From assembly GCA_940337035.1 (NCBI GenBank), contig CALNHX010007716.1, positions 1 to 64,000 of the forward strand: a stretch of 64,000 nt of DNA, in the 5' to 3' direction. Positions 19,216 through 29,268 of the stretch are shown piece by piece (position 1 is the stretch's first letter; each line of letters begins with the position of its first letter). Source of the stretch: Agriotes lineatus (lineage: Eukaryota; Arthropoda; Insecta; Coleoptera; Elateridae). The notes under the pieces were generated by a model. It saw nothing but the letters and a program-made list of their open reading frames with translations. It was not told the origin of the DNA and made no database searches. The position numbers were made by a program, and so were the translations under genes.

Positions 19216-20044
19216 TTACGTCCTTTTACAATAAAGGCAGTATTGGATTCACCCCAAGAATTCGAAATTGAGTTTTCAACAGATCTTCACGTTTTGGAAT
19301 CCCCTGAACCCAAAAAAACATGTTTTTGTTCATTGGTCTGTCTGTGTGTCTGTGTGTGAACAGAAAAGAACGAAAAGAGGTACGGCGTTCAAACTTCATA
19401 TATAGGTGTTGTGTACTATCTAGATTCTACAACAAGCTCTTGAAGAAAATCGCATAACCGGAAGTATAATGATTTTTCAGTCTAGCAACATTTTCAAAAC
19501 TTTACATTTTTATTTCATTTCTAATGCGTATTGATGTGAAATAGGTGATTTTCCTGTTAAATACATCTAAAATGGTATGTTTTTCGGACTTTTTCCACTG
19601 TCTAGGGTGTAAATCACACAAAGTTTCGGGAGTTTTGATCTACTCCCGTTTTTCAGGTGTTCCTGGTTAGTCCTGAAGAACACCTGAAGACGGGAGTAGA
19701 TCAAAACTCCCGAAACGTTGTGTGATTTACACCCTAGACAGTGGAAAAAGTCCGAAAAACATATCATACTAGACCACTGCCAAAAAATGACATTCAGAGA
19801 ACAACATCTAAAATGGGTTTCTCTTGTTTTGTTTCCTTTTTTTATTAACTCCTATTTTAAATAGAACACCCGGTATATTATTACGTTCTTGAATTCAGCT
19901 TCAAATTTTATAGAAAATTTGTCTCTTCAACTAACACTCTATTTTGTACGGTGTCTATAGAATTTGCAATTTTTGAACATTTTTGACAAATGCTTAAACA
20001 TTAAAAGTTCATTCTTTGGCTAATTATAAGATCACTGTAAAAGG
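19216..20044. other. Insertion interrupting the satellite array
   Basis: About 830 bp not related to the monomer. The monomer phase appears to resume afterwards (the segment between 'gcatgaagtac' and 'gatattttaatagacagag'). It contains a TG/TC-rich run near 19328-19357 and a foldback element at 19576-19803. The remaining sequence is not recognised. Confidence 0.6.
19576..19803. mobile_element. Foldback element with 13-bp target duplication
   Basis: 19576-19660 and 19680-19764 are inverted copies of about 85 bp, over 95% alike, around a short loop (they read from gttttt-cggactttttcc inward to ttcaggtgttc). The palindrome plus a ~39-bp tail is flanked by ACATCTAAAATGG at 19563-19575 and again at 19804-19816, a perfect 13-bp direct repeat. 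Duplications of that length are more typical of target-primed (LINE-driven) insertion than of cut-and-paste transposons. Confidence 0.85.
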
Positions 20045-20711
20045 AAGTTGTGTGCATGTATCACACCAGATATTTTAATAGACAGAGTCTGCTCTTCTTT
20101 AGCTTCCTTATACTTTGGGAAAGAAAAAATGTTAATAGAAGAGCATATGACTATAACAAGTAAAGACCACAAGAGAAGAACGATGTGAGTAACAGAAATA
20201 GAGTTCGGGAATTTTAATTTATGTACGTATGATATATATCCGTTATGTACAGACTCTGATCTTCTTTGGCTTCCCTGGAATGCAGAAAACAAATGAATGA
20301 TAGTACAAGAACAAATAATGTCGATAACAAGTGAAGATCACAAAGGAAGAATGATATCATTAACAAAAGTAGAATTTCAAGGAATCTTTATCTACATAAT
20401 CTATGTACGTATGATGTATTTTTGTTAATCAACAGAGTCTGCTCTTTTTTAGCTTCTTTGTATTTTGGAAAACAAAAGAATGCTAACGGAAGACCAGGTT
20501 TCGATAACAAGTGAAGATCATAGAAGAAGAACGGTATAATTTAGAAAAGTAGTGTTTTAAGGAATCTTAGTCTATGTACGAATGAGACACAGAATCTGCT
20601 CTTCTTTGGCTTTTTGATTTTGAGAAACAAAATAATGCTATTGGAAGAGCATATGGCGATAACAATTAGATACAAGAACAGAGGCACGGTGTGAATTGCA
20701 CTAGAGTTTTA
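20045..20711 (+). repeat. Satellite array, second block
   Basis: Four more diverged monomers of the 17595-19215 family, with landmark blocks near 20081, 20246, 20431 and 20586. This is the continuation of the array after the insertion. Confidence 0.87.
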
Positions 20712-20879
20712 TCAAAATATATGGAAAAGAAAATTGAGCATGAGACATTTAAACTTGAAACAACTGAGTATCGCAAAAGTTTTCTCAATTAATAAAATAA
20801 GATATCAACCTGCAAACTAAGAATTACTTTTGAGGTTATTGAATAATCCCTTTAATTTTCTTGGTTGTCTATCTCTTAC

Positions 20880-21317
20880 TGCGGTGAAGTGGATGTTAAT
20901 AACAAATTGCAACGTTTTAATTATTATAATGGCACCATCAAAAGAACGTTAAAAATTAAAGTTCAGTCAGACACGATTCTGAAGTTCTATAAAGTTGTAT
21001 CCAGCTTAATCTACGACAGTGAAGCCTAGACACTAACCAAAGCATCAGAGCGTCGAATAGAAACATCTGCAATGCGATTTCTAAGATTTATTGCTGGTTA
21101 TACATTGGAAGACAGAAGACGAAATGTTGAAATACGTCAACAATTAAATATAAACAGTATTAATGAAAAAATTACAGAATATAGACAAAACTGGAAAGAT
21201 CACGTAGAACGGATGAACAGAAGCATACTACCGAAAATATTTTATGAGTACCGACCAAAGGGCAAACGAAGTTTAGGCAGACCAAAGAAACGATGGAAAG
21301 ATCAAGACTTCCCGTGA
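20880..21317 (+). pseudogene. LINE reverse transcriptase C-terminal fragment
   Basis: One plus-strand frame reads EVDVNNKLQRFNYYNGTIKR, then KFYKVVSSLIYDSEA, a TAG where related proteins have Trp, and TLTKASERRIE. It continues with EYRQNWKDHVERMNRSILPK and KGKRSLGRPKKRWKDQ before the stop at 21317. This is the thumb and C-terminal tail of a LINE RT of the same broad type as 15850-17224, but a distinct sequence. A purine-rich AAGAAGAAGAA stretch follows, probably the tail. Confidence 0.85.
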
Positions 21318-21380
21318 TAAACGCAACGGAAATATTTCCAAAGCTTGCGTAGGAAGAGGAAGAAGAAGAACAATAAGATT

Positions 21381-22329
21381 ATTGAATAAATTTGTTCTGG
21401 TATACTTTATTTTTTCTTACATCAGTTCTAGCTTTTTTGTCCATTTGTCTAATCTTACGGGAATTTATTTCATGTGTCTTCCTTGAATATCTTCTTGTTT
21501 CCATAATTCGTTTTGTACCTTCACTTAGTTTGATGATCTCTTATTTTGTTTTACACATGTACACGTTCATTGTTTTCTTTATGGCACTGACAATCTGTTT
21601 GTTCGCACTTTCGATATCTAGGATCTAGGTCCCACGCTTCCACGTTATTCATTTTTATTCTTTATGACGAAAGGTTTACTTATCATATTAATCTTTATCA
21701 TATTCGCCCTTTCTTTTCTTAAGTTTAGTACTATGCGCGATCTTCCCATCCTATCTTTGCTGTATACCTTGTAAAATAGCTTATACATTTGTTGTTGTTG
21801 TGTTTGTATTTTCTACTGTTATTTTTAGTTATCTTCCTGTTAGTATGTAACATTTTGCTAAACCTCATTAAGGAAAATATATTTTTTTTTAAATTTGTGA
21901 TTAAAGCTTTTTTAATATTTTTGTCTCACTATGGAAATTAGTATGGTAGTAGCCAGTAATACCATAGAACGCGTAATGGGTACTCAAAGGGTTTACTTTG
22001 CAACCCGTTGTGGGTAAATTTCGTTCGCCCATTACGCGTTTTGGGCAATATCGGTGTTGACTGACCGAAGCGAAGATCTCATTCGGTTTGTGGAACTCAA
22101 TCTGATTAATTTTATTCCGCCACTGACCGGAATATAACACTCACAGTGTGTTCTGGTTAAAATTTAAGCTTCATAACGCGTTCTGGGCTGTTTTTCGGCC
22201 AATAGCAGATTTCGGTTGTTGCGTGTAACATATACAAGTTGTAAGTGGCATTAAAGAATGATCACTGTCTCTGTCGCTTTTCGATGCACAGGATTTACTT
22301 AATGCTCTTGAGAATGTTCTAAATAGTTA
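21381..22329. other. AT-rich stretch with a small palindrome
   Basis: AACGCGTAATGGG (21968-21980) is matched by its complement at 22028-22040, and a further ACGCGTT occurs near 22176, so a small foldback repeat seems present. Nothing here looks coding. Confidence 0.5.
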
Positions 22330-22660
22330 ATCGTCGACAAAAAAAAAGCTTTGTTATCGTTACTTGCTCTTCCATTGCAATATTTTTGTTACTTGAAATA
22401 CAACGAAACCAAGGAAGAATAGACTCTGTTTTTGAATAAAATGTTATCATAAGTACATAAATTAAGAATGCTCAAAGCTTCATTTTTGTGGCTCAGATTA
22501 TTCTTTCCCTGCGGTTTTCACTTGTTATCAACGTTTGCTTTGCCATTGATATTCTGTTGTTACCTGAAATCCAAGTCAGCCCAAGAAGAGCATATGTTTA
22601 TTAACAAAAATAACTTATAAGCACAAATTTTTCCGCACTCGCAGAGACAGTTTCAACGTG
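22330..22660 (-). repeat. Two dispersed satellite monomers, inverted
   Basis: The reverse complement of the 17595-20711 monomer is readable twice. Landmarks are 'acttgctcttccattgcaatattt...gaaaccaaggaagaatagactctg' and 'cacttgttatcaacgtttgctttgccattgatattctgttgttacctgaaatccaag'. They are separated from the main array and in the opposite orientation. Confidence 0.8.
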
Positions 22661-23940
22661 TTTTGAGATAAAATAAAATAAACCGGAAAGATATTTACTT
22701 TGAACACTGTAGCAGTGCTTTGTGAATGCTACCTCATTTTATTATTTAATTTAATTTATTTTAAATTTTTTTATAACTAACTACCTAGGCTGCTAGCTCA
22801 CTTTCGGCATCTGAGACCACACTCAGGGCGATTCAGGTTACTGCAATGGGGCGATGGGAGACAGTAATAAATAAAAAGCCTTTACGCTTAAAAATTTATA
22901 AAAAACACCAATTACCGCATACCTATAACTAAATCGACCCTAATTCCCTAATCGTTAGCTGATATTATACTAATCTACTTAATTAAGGGTTAGTAATTTA
23001 CTTTTATGCTATATTGTTCTTAAATATAGGCACTAACCATTGGTAATGTCCATTCAGCTCGTTCACGGTGGCGTTGTTCAGATTTCAACAAAATAACGCT
23101 CACACCTCGCAAGGGATAAAGTAAATAAAGCACAGAGTAAAGATGTTGTATCTGGCTGCAATGTTAAAAATCATTATAATTATAATCTAGTAAATGCATT
23201 TGACAAGTGTGAAATGCCTGTGTTCAAATAAATGAATGAATTTAGAAACACTAAGGAGACAGCTGGCTTTTCACAGGGTTGGAATCTGAGTTTAAAGTAA
23301 AGTAATTATTATATTTGGCAGAATAAAGTGCCTAATAAAATCAAATTAACACAAAGAGGTTTGCTACGTGCAGGTATGAAACATAGAATTCATGGTAGCC
23401 AATATAAAATACAGTTTGTGAACGATTATAAAAAGGTATGAGGCGAAGAAATGATAATATTGCAATAGAGCAAATGAGTAAGGCAAATTAATAACTATAA
23501 GAATAAATTACCAAGTCCTTATTTCTACTTGGCAGAATATGCAAGGAAAATAGACAGTTAAGTGTTGTTTAAAATTTTGGTGAAAAGCAAACATGAGATT
23601 CAAACATTCTAAAAAGAAGTGAGTCAATAAACGTACGTGAATAAACAATAAGGACATTTAATAACAAGTGCAGTGCGCCAACAGACAATTAAAGACTGAA
23701 CCAATGTGCACAGTAATTTAGTTTATAAGAGTTGTGTGTTTTAGTTACTGTTAATAATAATTAATATAAAATGTACTGTATTTGAACTAAGATAATATCC
23801 GGTTTTTGTAAATTTATTAGTAGATAGGCAATTGTTTATAACCGTTGAGAAGAGAGAAACAGTTGAATAAATTATTTGATGTCACACCTAAATTTGCTCT
23901 GTGTTTAATTAAAGATTTCTCCTATTTATCATTAACTTAC
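22661..23940. other. AT-rich sequence, no recognised gene
   Basis: Stops occur in all frames. 22780-22862 is a more GC-balanced stretch (ctgctagctcactttcggc onward) that reads like part of an interspersed repeat, but I cannot name it. Confidence 0.4.
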
Positions 23941-23965
23941 ATGAAAATAAATCATACCACAGTGA

Positions 23966-24133
23966 TCAGCGCAATTTGAAGTTTCTATCCAAGTGTGGGC
24001 AACGTTTTCTACGACAAAAAGTTGTTTTCCAAGTGGAGCCGTCCGATCTTGGGATCGGCACCGATGAGGCAGCTACGGGTTCGACACCAGCTAAACCAAG
24101 GATAAGCAGGACCGTGTGGACGTTGCAGAGCAT
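23966..24133 (-). CDS. Candidate short secreted peptide or exon
   Basis: A 55-codon frame starts at the ATG at 24133. Its first 24 residues look like a signal peptide (MLCNVHTVLLILGLAGVEPV, then AASS). The rest carries a two-cysteine segment around a tetrabasic site, TTFCRRKRCPHLDR. The surrounding 300 bp is clearly richer in G+C than its neighbours, as expected of an exon. On the minus strand a plausible splice acceptor (TTGATACAG, about 24259) and a near-consensus donor (GTAAGT, 23940-23935) bracket the segment. The in-frame stop (TGA) lies before that donor. The frame is also open upstream of the ATG with a second hydrophobic stretch. I do not recognise the product. It could be a small secreted peptide, or a 5' exon of a larger gene read in the wrong frame. 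Confidence 0.35.
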   Translation of the reverse strand: MLCNVHTVLLILGLAGVEPVAASSVPIPRSDGSTWKTTFCRRKRCPHLDRNFKLR

Positions 24134-24259
24134 CGTGGGCGCCAGCAGCAGCGAGACCAGCAACCCCAACACCCGGTACAGCGAGTTCCAGAGGAATTCC
24201 AACTCAGGCGCCTGTCCGAGGAAGCTACCGTTCACAAATGCAATATAAGGTACTGTATC

Positions 24260-25100
24260 AACTTAAATAATAGCTTGAGGAGCCGGAAATTTACGTACCA
24301 GCGAGATAACACCGAAAGCAGCAGAGGCCAGGCGTATCCGAGCCGATAGCAGAATTATTTTGCCAGTAATTGTAATTAAAATCCAAATTGTGAAGTTAAG
24401 TGTCCAGAACAAATGAAATCGACCCAAGCGGCGTCGGTTTCACAACCAAGGTCCGGTTTTGGCTAAAAAAAAGAAGTTAGAACCGCCAAAATAAGATTAT
24501 TTGAATATTTACCTGATTTAGCGTTCACAAAAGTTAGAATTTGCGAATCAAACGACATGTTATGCGAGGTTAGGAACCCCTTTGTACATTTGATACCAGT
24601 TCATAGTTGCGCGGCTGCGTAGTAAAATCGCATGGGAACGCAATGGCGTGCCGTTTTAAATAAATTAATATTGAAATTGTCATGAAGCCACCCTTTGATG
24701 AGAGTTGAATCTTTACCGGAGCTAGCATATTTTCAATGATAATAATTGCAGTCAGATAAAATAAAAGGGAGGGCATAATACAATTTAATTTGAAGCAATA
24801 AATTAGAACCATCTGATTTTGACTCAGTTCAACATTTGAAAATTCTTAATTAATAAACTTATTAATATTAACGGGGTGTGGTGGAGTATATTATACCATT
24901 ACAATATAATAGATACAAAAATATTTTAGCGATATTTGATGAACCGTACCCATTACAGCGAGTTCTTTAAAATTCTCTAGTAATGTAGAAAGCATATAAC
25001 CTTACGTATATCGTAACACGGTTTATCTTATCCTAAAATACTAATCTTTTTCAAAAATAGGAAAAACTTGTATTAATGACACAACAGCGAGACATATATC
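24260..25100. other. AT-rich sequence, no recognised feature
   Basis: No long frame, repeat unit or palindrome that I could support. Confidence 0.4.
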
Positions 25101-25103
25101 TGC

Positions 25104-25300
25104 TATGGCTGTTGTTGTATCACTCAATACTGTACTGTTGGTAGCACTGTCAGGTTACGTTAAATTCGAGATTAGCAGGTTAAGTTTTGCGCCAGTCTGT
25201 GTCAAATAACAAACAAAACCTAACCTACTAACATCGAATTTGACATAGGCTGACATTGTCGCTAACAATACACGTCAGTACTGCCAACATGTGATTAAAT
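25104..25300. repeat. Diverged palindromic element
   Basis: The left part ('gtactgttggtagcactgtcaggttacgttaaattcgagattagcaggttaagttttg') is roughly complementary to the right part ('caaaacctaacctactaacatcgaatttgacataggctgacattgtc...cagtactgcc'). Related sequence is found at 37950-38070 and 42520-42600, so this is a small interspersed family. Confidence 0.65.
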
Positions 25301-25455
25301 GCTAATAAAGTATCGGTATGTTATTTTTCTTAACAATACTAGCAATGCTGTTAAAAGCATCTTAACGCAACTCGTTGCTACGGAGTTATCTTCATAGTAA
25401 CATAATAGGATAAATTAAAAAAAATACAAGACACCAGTTGATAATTCTAAAACAA

Positions 25456-25461
25456 TTTATT
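25456..25461 (-). terminator. Polyadenylation signal of cuticle gene 1
   Basis: AATAAA on the minus strand, about 95 bp after the stop codon. It is conserved at the same place in the duplicate (36989-36994). Confidence 0.6.
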
Positions 25462-25555
25462 TCCTGAATTTTCTCAAAAATATTTACATTAAATCAGAAG
25501 CCAGGAGGCAAATAGTGCGCCCATCTTTAAGTCAAACACTAGCTCCTTGTAGGCC

Positions 25556-25864
25556 CTAATGAAGGAGAAGTCCATGGTGGTGGCCTAGGCCAAGACCGTG
25601 GACGGGGGCAGCGTGGAGTGCAACTGAAGTGTGGTGGAGGACGGGAGCAGCGTGCACAAGATGAGCTGAGTGGATCACGGGAGCGGCGTGAACGACGGCA
25701 GCGTGGTGGACAACGGAGCTGCTGTGGTGGCTAATGCCGGTAGGCACGGATCCCACGACGGCGCTGTGGACCACGGGGACGCCGGCGTGATGGGCCAGGA
25801 GGCCGGGAGCGGGTGCAGCAAAGGCAAGGGCCACGAGGGCGGACAACACCACCAGCTTGAACAT
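25556..25864 (-). CDS. Small secreted His/Ala/Val-rich cuticle-type protein, copy 1
   Basis: 102 codons. Residues 1-16 (MFKLVVLSALVALAFA) are a typical insect cuticle-protein signal peptide, with cleavage before APAPG. The mature part is a low-complexity string of Val-His, Ala-Pro-Val and His-His repeats (VVHHAAVVHAAPVIHSAHL and so on), ending GLGHHHGLLLH. No Rebers-Riddiford chitin-binding motif is visible, so it belongs with the low-complexity cuticular proteins; a structural role in exoskeleton is inferred from that style. The frame is uninterrupted. There is no intron in the signal peptide, where many insect cuticle genes have one. A TATA box lies about 66 bp upstream and an AATAAA downstream. 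Copy 2 at 37095-37403 is about 91% identical in protein. Confidence 0.85.
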   Translation of the reverse strand: MFKLVVLSALVALAFAAPAPGLLAHHAGVPVVHSAVVGSVPTGISHHSSSVVHHAAVVHAAPVIHSAHLVHAAPVLHHTSVALHAAPVHGLGLGHHHGLLLH

Positions 25865-25929
25865 ATTGAAGTAGGTCTGTGTTGCTGTCGAACACTTAAG
25901 ACGACTTTGGGTTGGCTGGGTGTGAGAAG

Positions 25930-25938
25930 CTTTTTATA
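25930..25938 (-). promoter_or_regulatory. TATA box of cuticle gene 1
   Basis: TATAAAAAG on the minus strand, about 66 bp before the ATG. It is conserved at the equivalent position of copy 2 (37477-37469). Transcription would start roughly 30 bp downstream. Confidence 0.75.
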
Positions 25939-26646
25939 GCCGGCGAGGTGAATGTGCGATTTCCCCTTTCAGCTTTCCGTGGCGATCATACGGATACATT
26001 ACAATTATTGTTGAATCGCGTAAAGAAATTTCATGTTTGTCGACCTTGCCGTGATAATCAAGTTTTTTCCGATGCATTTGTGGGAATTCTATTGGTTTAC
26101 TACTCAAACGACTAGTAAATTTGTGCGGGGGCTTTCCAGTCGTGACGAAATTTCGGGGTTCTTGCATAAGATCTTTCAGCAGCCCGAGGAAAACCACCTC
26201 AAATCGTGATCTTGTACGTCGATTTTTAAATAACCTTCCTGAACCCACGAAAATGTCTTTTCTTTATTGAAATTGTAGCTTTTATAATTTTCTTGCAAGT
26301 GCGTCACATTCTTGCTTATCATACTTTCACAGAAATTGTTGAGAAATAATGGAAAATCATTTGAGCATTAACAAATATTTGTAATTGTAGAAAACATGCC
26401 AACACACTTGATATTTCTAACATGGTGTGATTATACAATAATGCTCCAGTTAATGCACAGTTTACTGATATTGCTATAGAAAAGTCTGGCAAATGTATTT
26501 CTTACTTTCTGAAAACCAAGTAAATGTACACGTATTTTAATTGAAATTTGCTTTGAATTTCAAATATCTGGTTTTATTAACACTTCTTCACATTTGTAAC
26601 GAACTGAACATTGGTGTTAGTCGCACTACATGCAGCACTGAATGTT

Positions 26647-26957
26647 TGTTTGTTTGTTAATGGACAAGGTCTAGGCATGCAGAGTACCAGGTACCTTAGA
26701 CACCGACTGCTTTGGTCATATGGTCAAAGCCCTACTTAGAATTTTGCCGAGACTAAGGAGTTCCAACCCTAGCAAGGGATCTTTTACATGCTACACATCG
26801 TAGTAACATGCTTTACATCACTTCCGAATGATGGCATTCTGTAGAAGCTTTCATCTGCATTTTTTTTATTTTTGAAAACCTCACCGGGACCAGGGATCGA
26901 ACTCGCGACCCTTAGATCAGTAGTCAAGATGCTTACAACTGAGCTACCGACCCCGGC
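26647..26957 (-). mobile_element. tRNA-derived SINE with target duplication
   Basis: On the minus strand the element begins CGGGGTCGGTAGCTCAGTTG (A box TAGCTCAGTTGT) and continues to GCGAGTTCGATCCCTGG (B box GAGTTCGATCC), a good tRNA-like head. An A-rich bridge, a body of about 200 bp and a tail of AAC/AAAC repeats (AACAAACAAACAAAC) follow. GCACTGCATGTT (26958-26969) and GCACTGAATGTT (26635-26646) flank it, an 11/12 target duplication. The length of about 310 bp suits a SINE. Confidence 0.88.
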
Positions 26958-26969
26958 GCACTGCATGTT

Positions 26970-27423
26970 GGTCTACACATTAACCTTTTTCTTTGACGTC
27001 AGAAATAACAAAACATAGCGTTTAAAACGTATGTCTTATATTGCACTGAAATTCAAAAAGATCAATTAGATCTCAGGTAGTAGACTTAAGAAAGAATTTG
27101 ACATATACCTAACCTTTAATGTAAGGGATGCTCTAAATAACACATTATTCAAACCAAGACATTCTTGACCTATGCAATCCGACCTTTTTCCTCTTCGAAC
27201 AAGCCCTAACGCTTAAAATAAGATTTTGTTATTGCGCGTTATTTTACTGTCATTTTGGACAAATGTCACATTGACAATGTTATAAAATAAGCCATACTTA
27301 AAGCAGACCTGACCAAAAACCCCAGATTTTGTGTTTCGGCCAGTTGCTTATAGTTAAATAAAGAGAGAAAATTGTTACGTCACAACAAAAGGGTAATGTG
27401 TAAACCTTATTTACTGGTAAGTC
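26970..27423. other. AT-rich spacer
   Basis: No coding, repeat or structural signal that I can support. Confidence 0.4.
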
Positions 27424-27432
27424 GAAGAAATT

Positions 27433-28025
27433 AAGGTCACTAAATTAATAAGGTACCGCCATTCCATTCCTCGCGTGAGAATGTGAGAAAATTGTGAGAT
27501 AAAGATAATAAATACAAATTTCCCAAGTGCAATAGGGAAGACACTAGTTTTTGGGGATTTTCTTTTTGGTGTAGTGGCTCTGCTGTAAAGTGAAATTATT
27601 GTTATACTCCATTCACTATGGTCCCGGATTGTCAAAAATGACGTTTTATGGTAGCACTGTTGAATTTCGATTGGTTTTTTTGTTACTACTAGGTTGGACA
27701 ACGCAAAAGCGTAATTTTGAAAATTTGCGTTTTTGTTACCTGACAACTTTTATTTATTTTTGCTTAAGTCAGTGCAAAATATAACCTATAATTTATAGTT
27801 TTGAAATTAGTAGCTCAATTAATTGTTTCTAGTTACCCATAGCTTGACTTAAAAATATTAACCATGATATAAAGGATTGTTTTTAATTGGATTTTGACAT
27901 TGACAATCCGGGACTATAGTGAATAGAGTATAGTATGTGTTTGTATCCCCAGTTGGAGAAAATTGTGCGACAAGGATAGATATAAAAAATTACTAATGGC
28001 GGTACCTTTTGATATAGTGACCTTA
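27433..28025. mobile_element. Palindromic MITE with 9-bp target duplication (Mutator-like)
   Basis: The ends AAGGTCACT and AGTGACCTTA are inverted, and inner blocks such as 'ggtaccgcca' and 'ctccattcactatggtcccggattgtca' are mirrored near 28005 and 27897-27930. The element is flanked by GAAGAAATT at 27424-27432 and 28026-28034. A 9-bp duplication fits the Mutator superfamily. 593 bp, no transposase. Confidence 0.82.
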
Positions 28026-28233
28026 GAAGAAATTGGCGAAAAACGCCACACAACGGCTTGAGATATAACTAAAGTACCGTGTCTCCTCCCTCTCCTCCCT
28101 CTTGCATCCGTAAGTTTGACGAAAGTTTTGCTTTGTTTTAACTGTCAGTTGCTTCGTGTGAGGTTAGGTTATTTTCGTGTTATTTTACCATTCATGGTTC
28201 ATTAATATAAAACTATCTATTGTGTTTTAAAAA

Positions 28234-28395
28234 ATTTTATCTTCATCGGTGTTATAAAGTATAGACTATTAACCAAATTAATTTTAGTATCGTTAAGAGC
28301 TTTATTACCGCACTCAGTGCGGTAATGCGGTAATGTCCATTATCACACTTTATCTAAAAAAATACATTAAACCAGAATTTTTTGATGAAGATAAT
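28234..28395. mobile_element. MITE with terminal 'attttatcttcatc' repeats, copy 1
   Basis: The ends 'attttatcttcatc' and 'gatgaagataatagt' are inverted. It contains one 23-bp palindrome ATTACCGCACTCAGTGCGGTAAT at 28304-28326. Its body also appears at 28771-28984. Confidence 0.8.
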
Positions 28396-28502
28396 AGTAT
28401 TTAACATTACTAGCTTGGTAAGAGGGTTTTTACTGGCGAATAGAAGGATATGACTGGCACCTTCTTGAGCCAGTAAAACCTGTTACCTTGCGTGTATTGG
28501 TG

Positions 28503-28773
28503 AATATTTTATTTGTTCCTCACTTGTAAATAACTGGAAATTTACCGCTTATTCAAAATGTCAAACTGACAAGCAAGTAAATTCATCAATATGACACATA
28601 CTAAGGAAGACAACTCTGGCTTTGCACGCTATCATTTATCTATGAGCACGCTTGTAAAATATAACTGGCTAGCCAGTAAAAAATGTACTGGCTAGCCAGT
28701 TAAGAAACATTTTCAAGGTGAATACAGTGACTTGATAAATTGATGTTTACAAGTGAGGAACAAATAAAATATT
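28503..28773. mobile_element. MITE with 28-bp terminal inverted repeats
   Basis: 'aatattttatttgttcctcacttgtaaa' at the left is repeated as its exact complement at 28746-28773. The interior holds two CTGGCTAGCCAGT palindromes. The right end overlaps the first bases of the next element. Confidence 0.85.
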
Positions 28774-28984
28774 TTATCTTCATCAGTGTTGTTATAGACT
28801 CTTAACCAAATTAATTTTAGTATTGTTAAGAGCTTTATTACCGCACTGAGTGCGGTAATGTATATTACCGCACTCAGTGCGGTAATTGATAGATATTACC
28901 GCACTCAGTGCGGTAATGAATATTACCGCACTCTTTTTATATAAAGAAATACATTGAACCAGAATTTATTGATGAAGATAAAAT
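28771..28984. mobile_element. MITE copy 2, with expanded internal palindromes
   Basis: Same family as 28234-28395, with the ends 'attttatcttcatc' / 'gatgaagataaaat'. Here the 23-bp palindrome is present three times in full (28837-28859, 28864-28886, 28895-28917) and a fourth time in part (from 28922), so the unit has multiplied relative to copy 1. Confidence 0.85.
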
Positions 28985-28987
28985 ATT

Positions 28988-29268
28988 GAACAACACACGT
29001 TTGCTTATGGCACTTAACGAGACTCGTTTGATTGTCGCAAAACTCGGCCCACCGCCTCGTTTTTGGCAATCAAACTCGTGTCGTTAAGATGCTCATAATC
29101 AAACTTGTATCGTTAATATCTATAACAATACACGTTTGCTTATGGCACTTAACGATACTCCTTTGATTCTCGAAAAACTCAGCTGACTGCCTCGTTTTGG
29201 CAATCAAACTCGTTTCGTTAAGATGCTCATAATCAAACTTGTATCGTTAATATCTATTAAAGCGGCCT
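28988..29268. repeat. Tandem duplication of a ~140-bp palindromic unit
   Basis: 'caca/tacacgtttgcttatggcacttaacga...gctcataatcaaacttgtatcgttaatatctat' occurs twice in a row. Each unit has inverted halves 'cttaacgagactcgtttgatt' and 'aatcaaactcgtgtcgttaag' around a C+G-richer centre. Confidence 0.85.

Larger units (their letters stand above)
25430..26620. repeat. Segmental duplication, copy 1 (cuticle gene and flanks)
   Basis: Similarity to 36950-38570 extends well past the gene on both sides. It includes promoter-proximal sequence (26000-26250), a long 5' flank ('tttgtaattgtagaaaacatgccaacacac', 'caaatatctggttttattaacacttct') and the 3' UTR. Both copies point the same way. Copy 2 carries an extra insertion at 37811-38290. 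Confidence 0.85.

Noticed and set aside
21901..22140. 79-codon minus-strand frame
   Set aside because: Lies across a small palindrome in AT-rich DNA and shows no domain or composition of a gene.
23976..24349. Plus-strand frames over the GC-rich island
   Set aside because: No ATG start. Only the minus-strand reading shows a signal peptide, although neither strand is proven.
25670..25939. Plus-strand frames across the cuticle genes (also 37209-37478)
   Set aside because: Antisense shadows of a low-complexity coding sequence. The minus strand has the signal peptide, TATA box and polyadenylation signal.
26870..26960. tRNA gene on the minus strand
   Set aside because: The tRNA-like head continues into a SINE body and tail with target duplications.
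28837..28935. CRISPR-like array (23-bp palindrome repeated at 27-31 bp spacing)
   Set aside because: Spacers are only 4-8 bp, the repeat is inside a MITE, and the window is eukaryotic.
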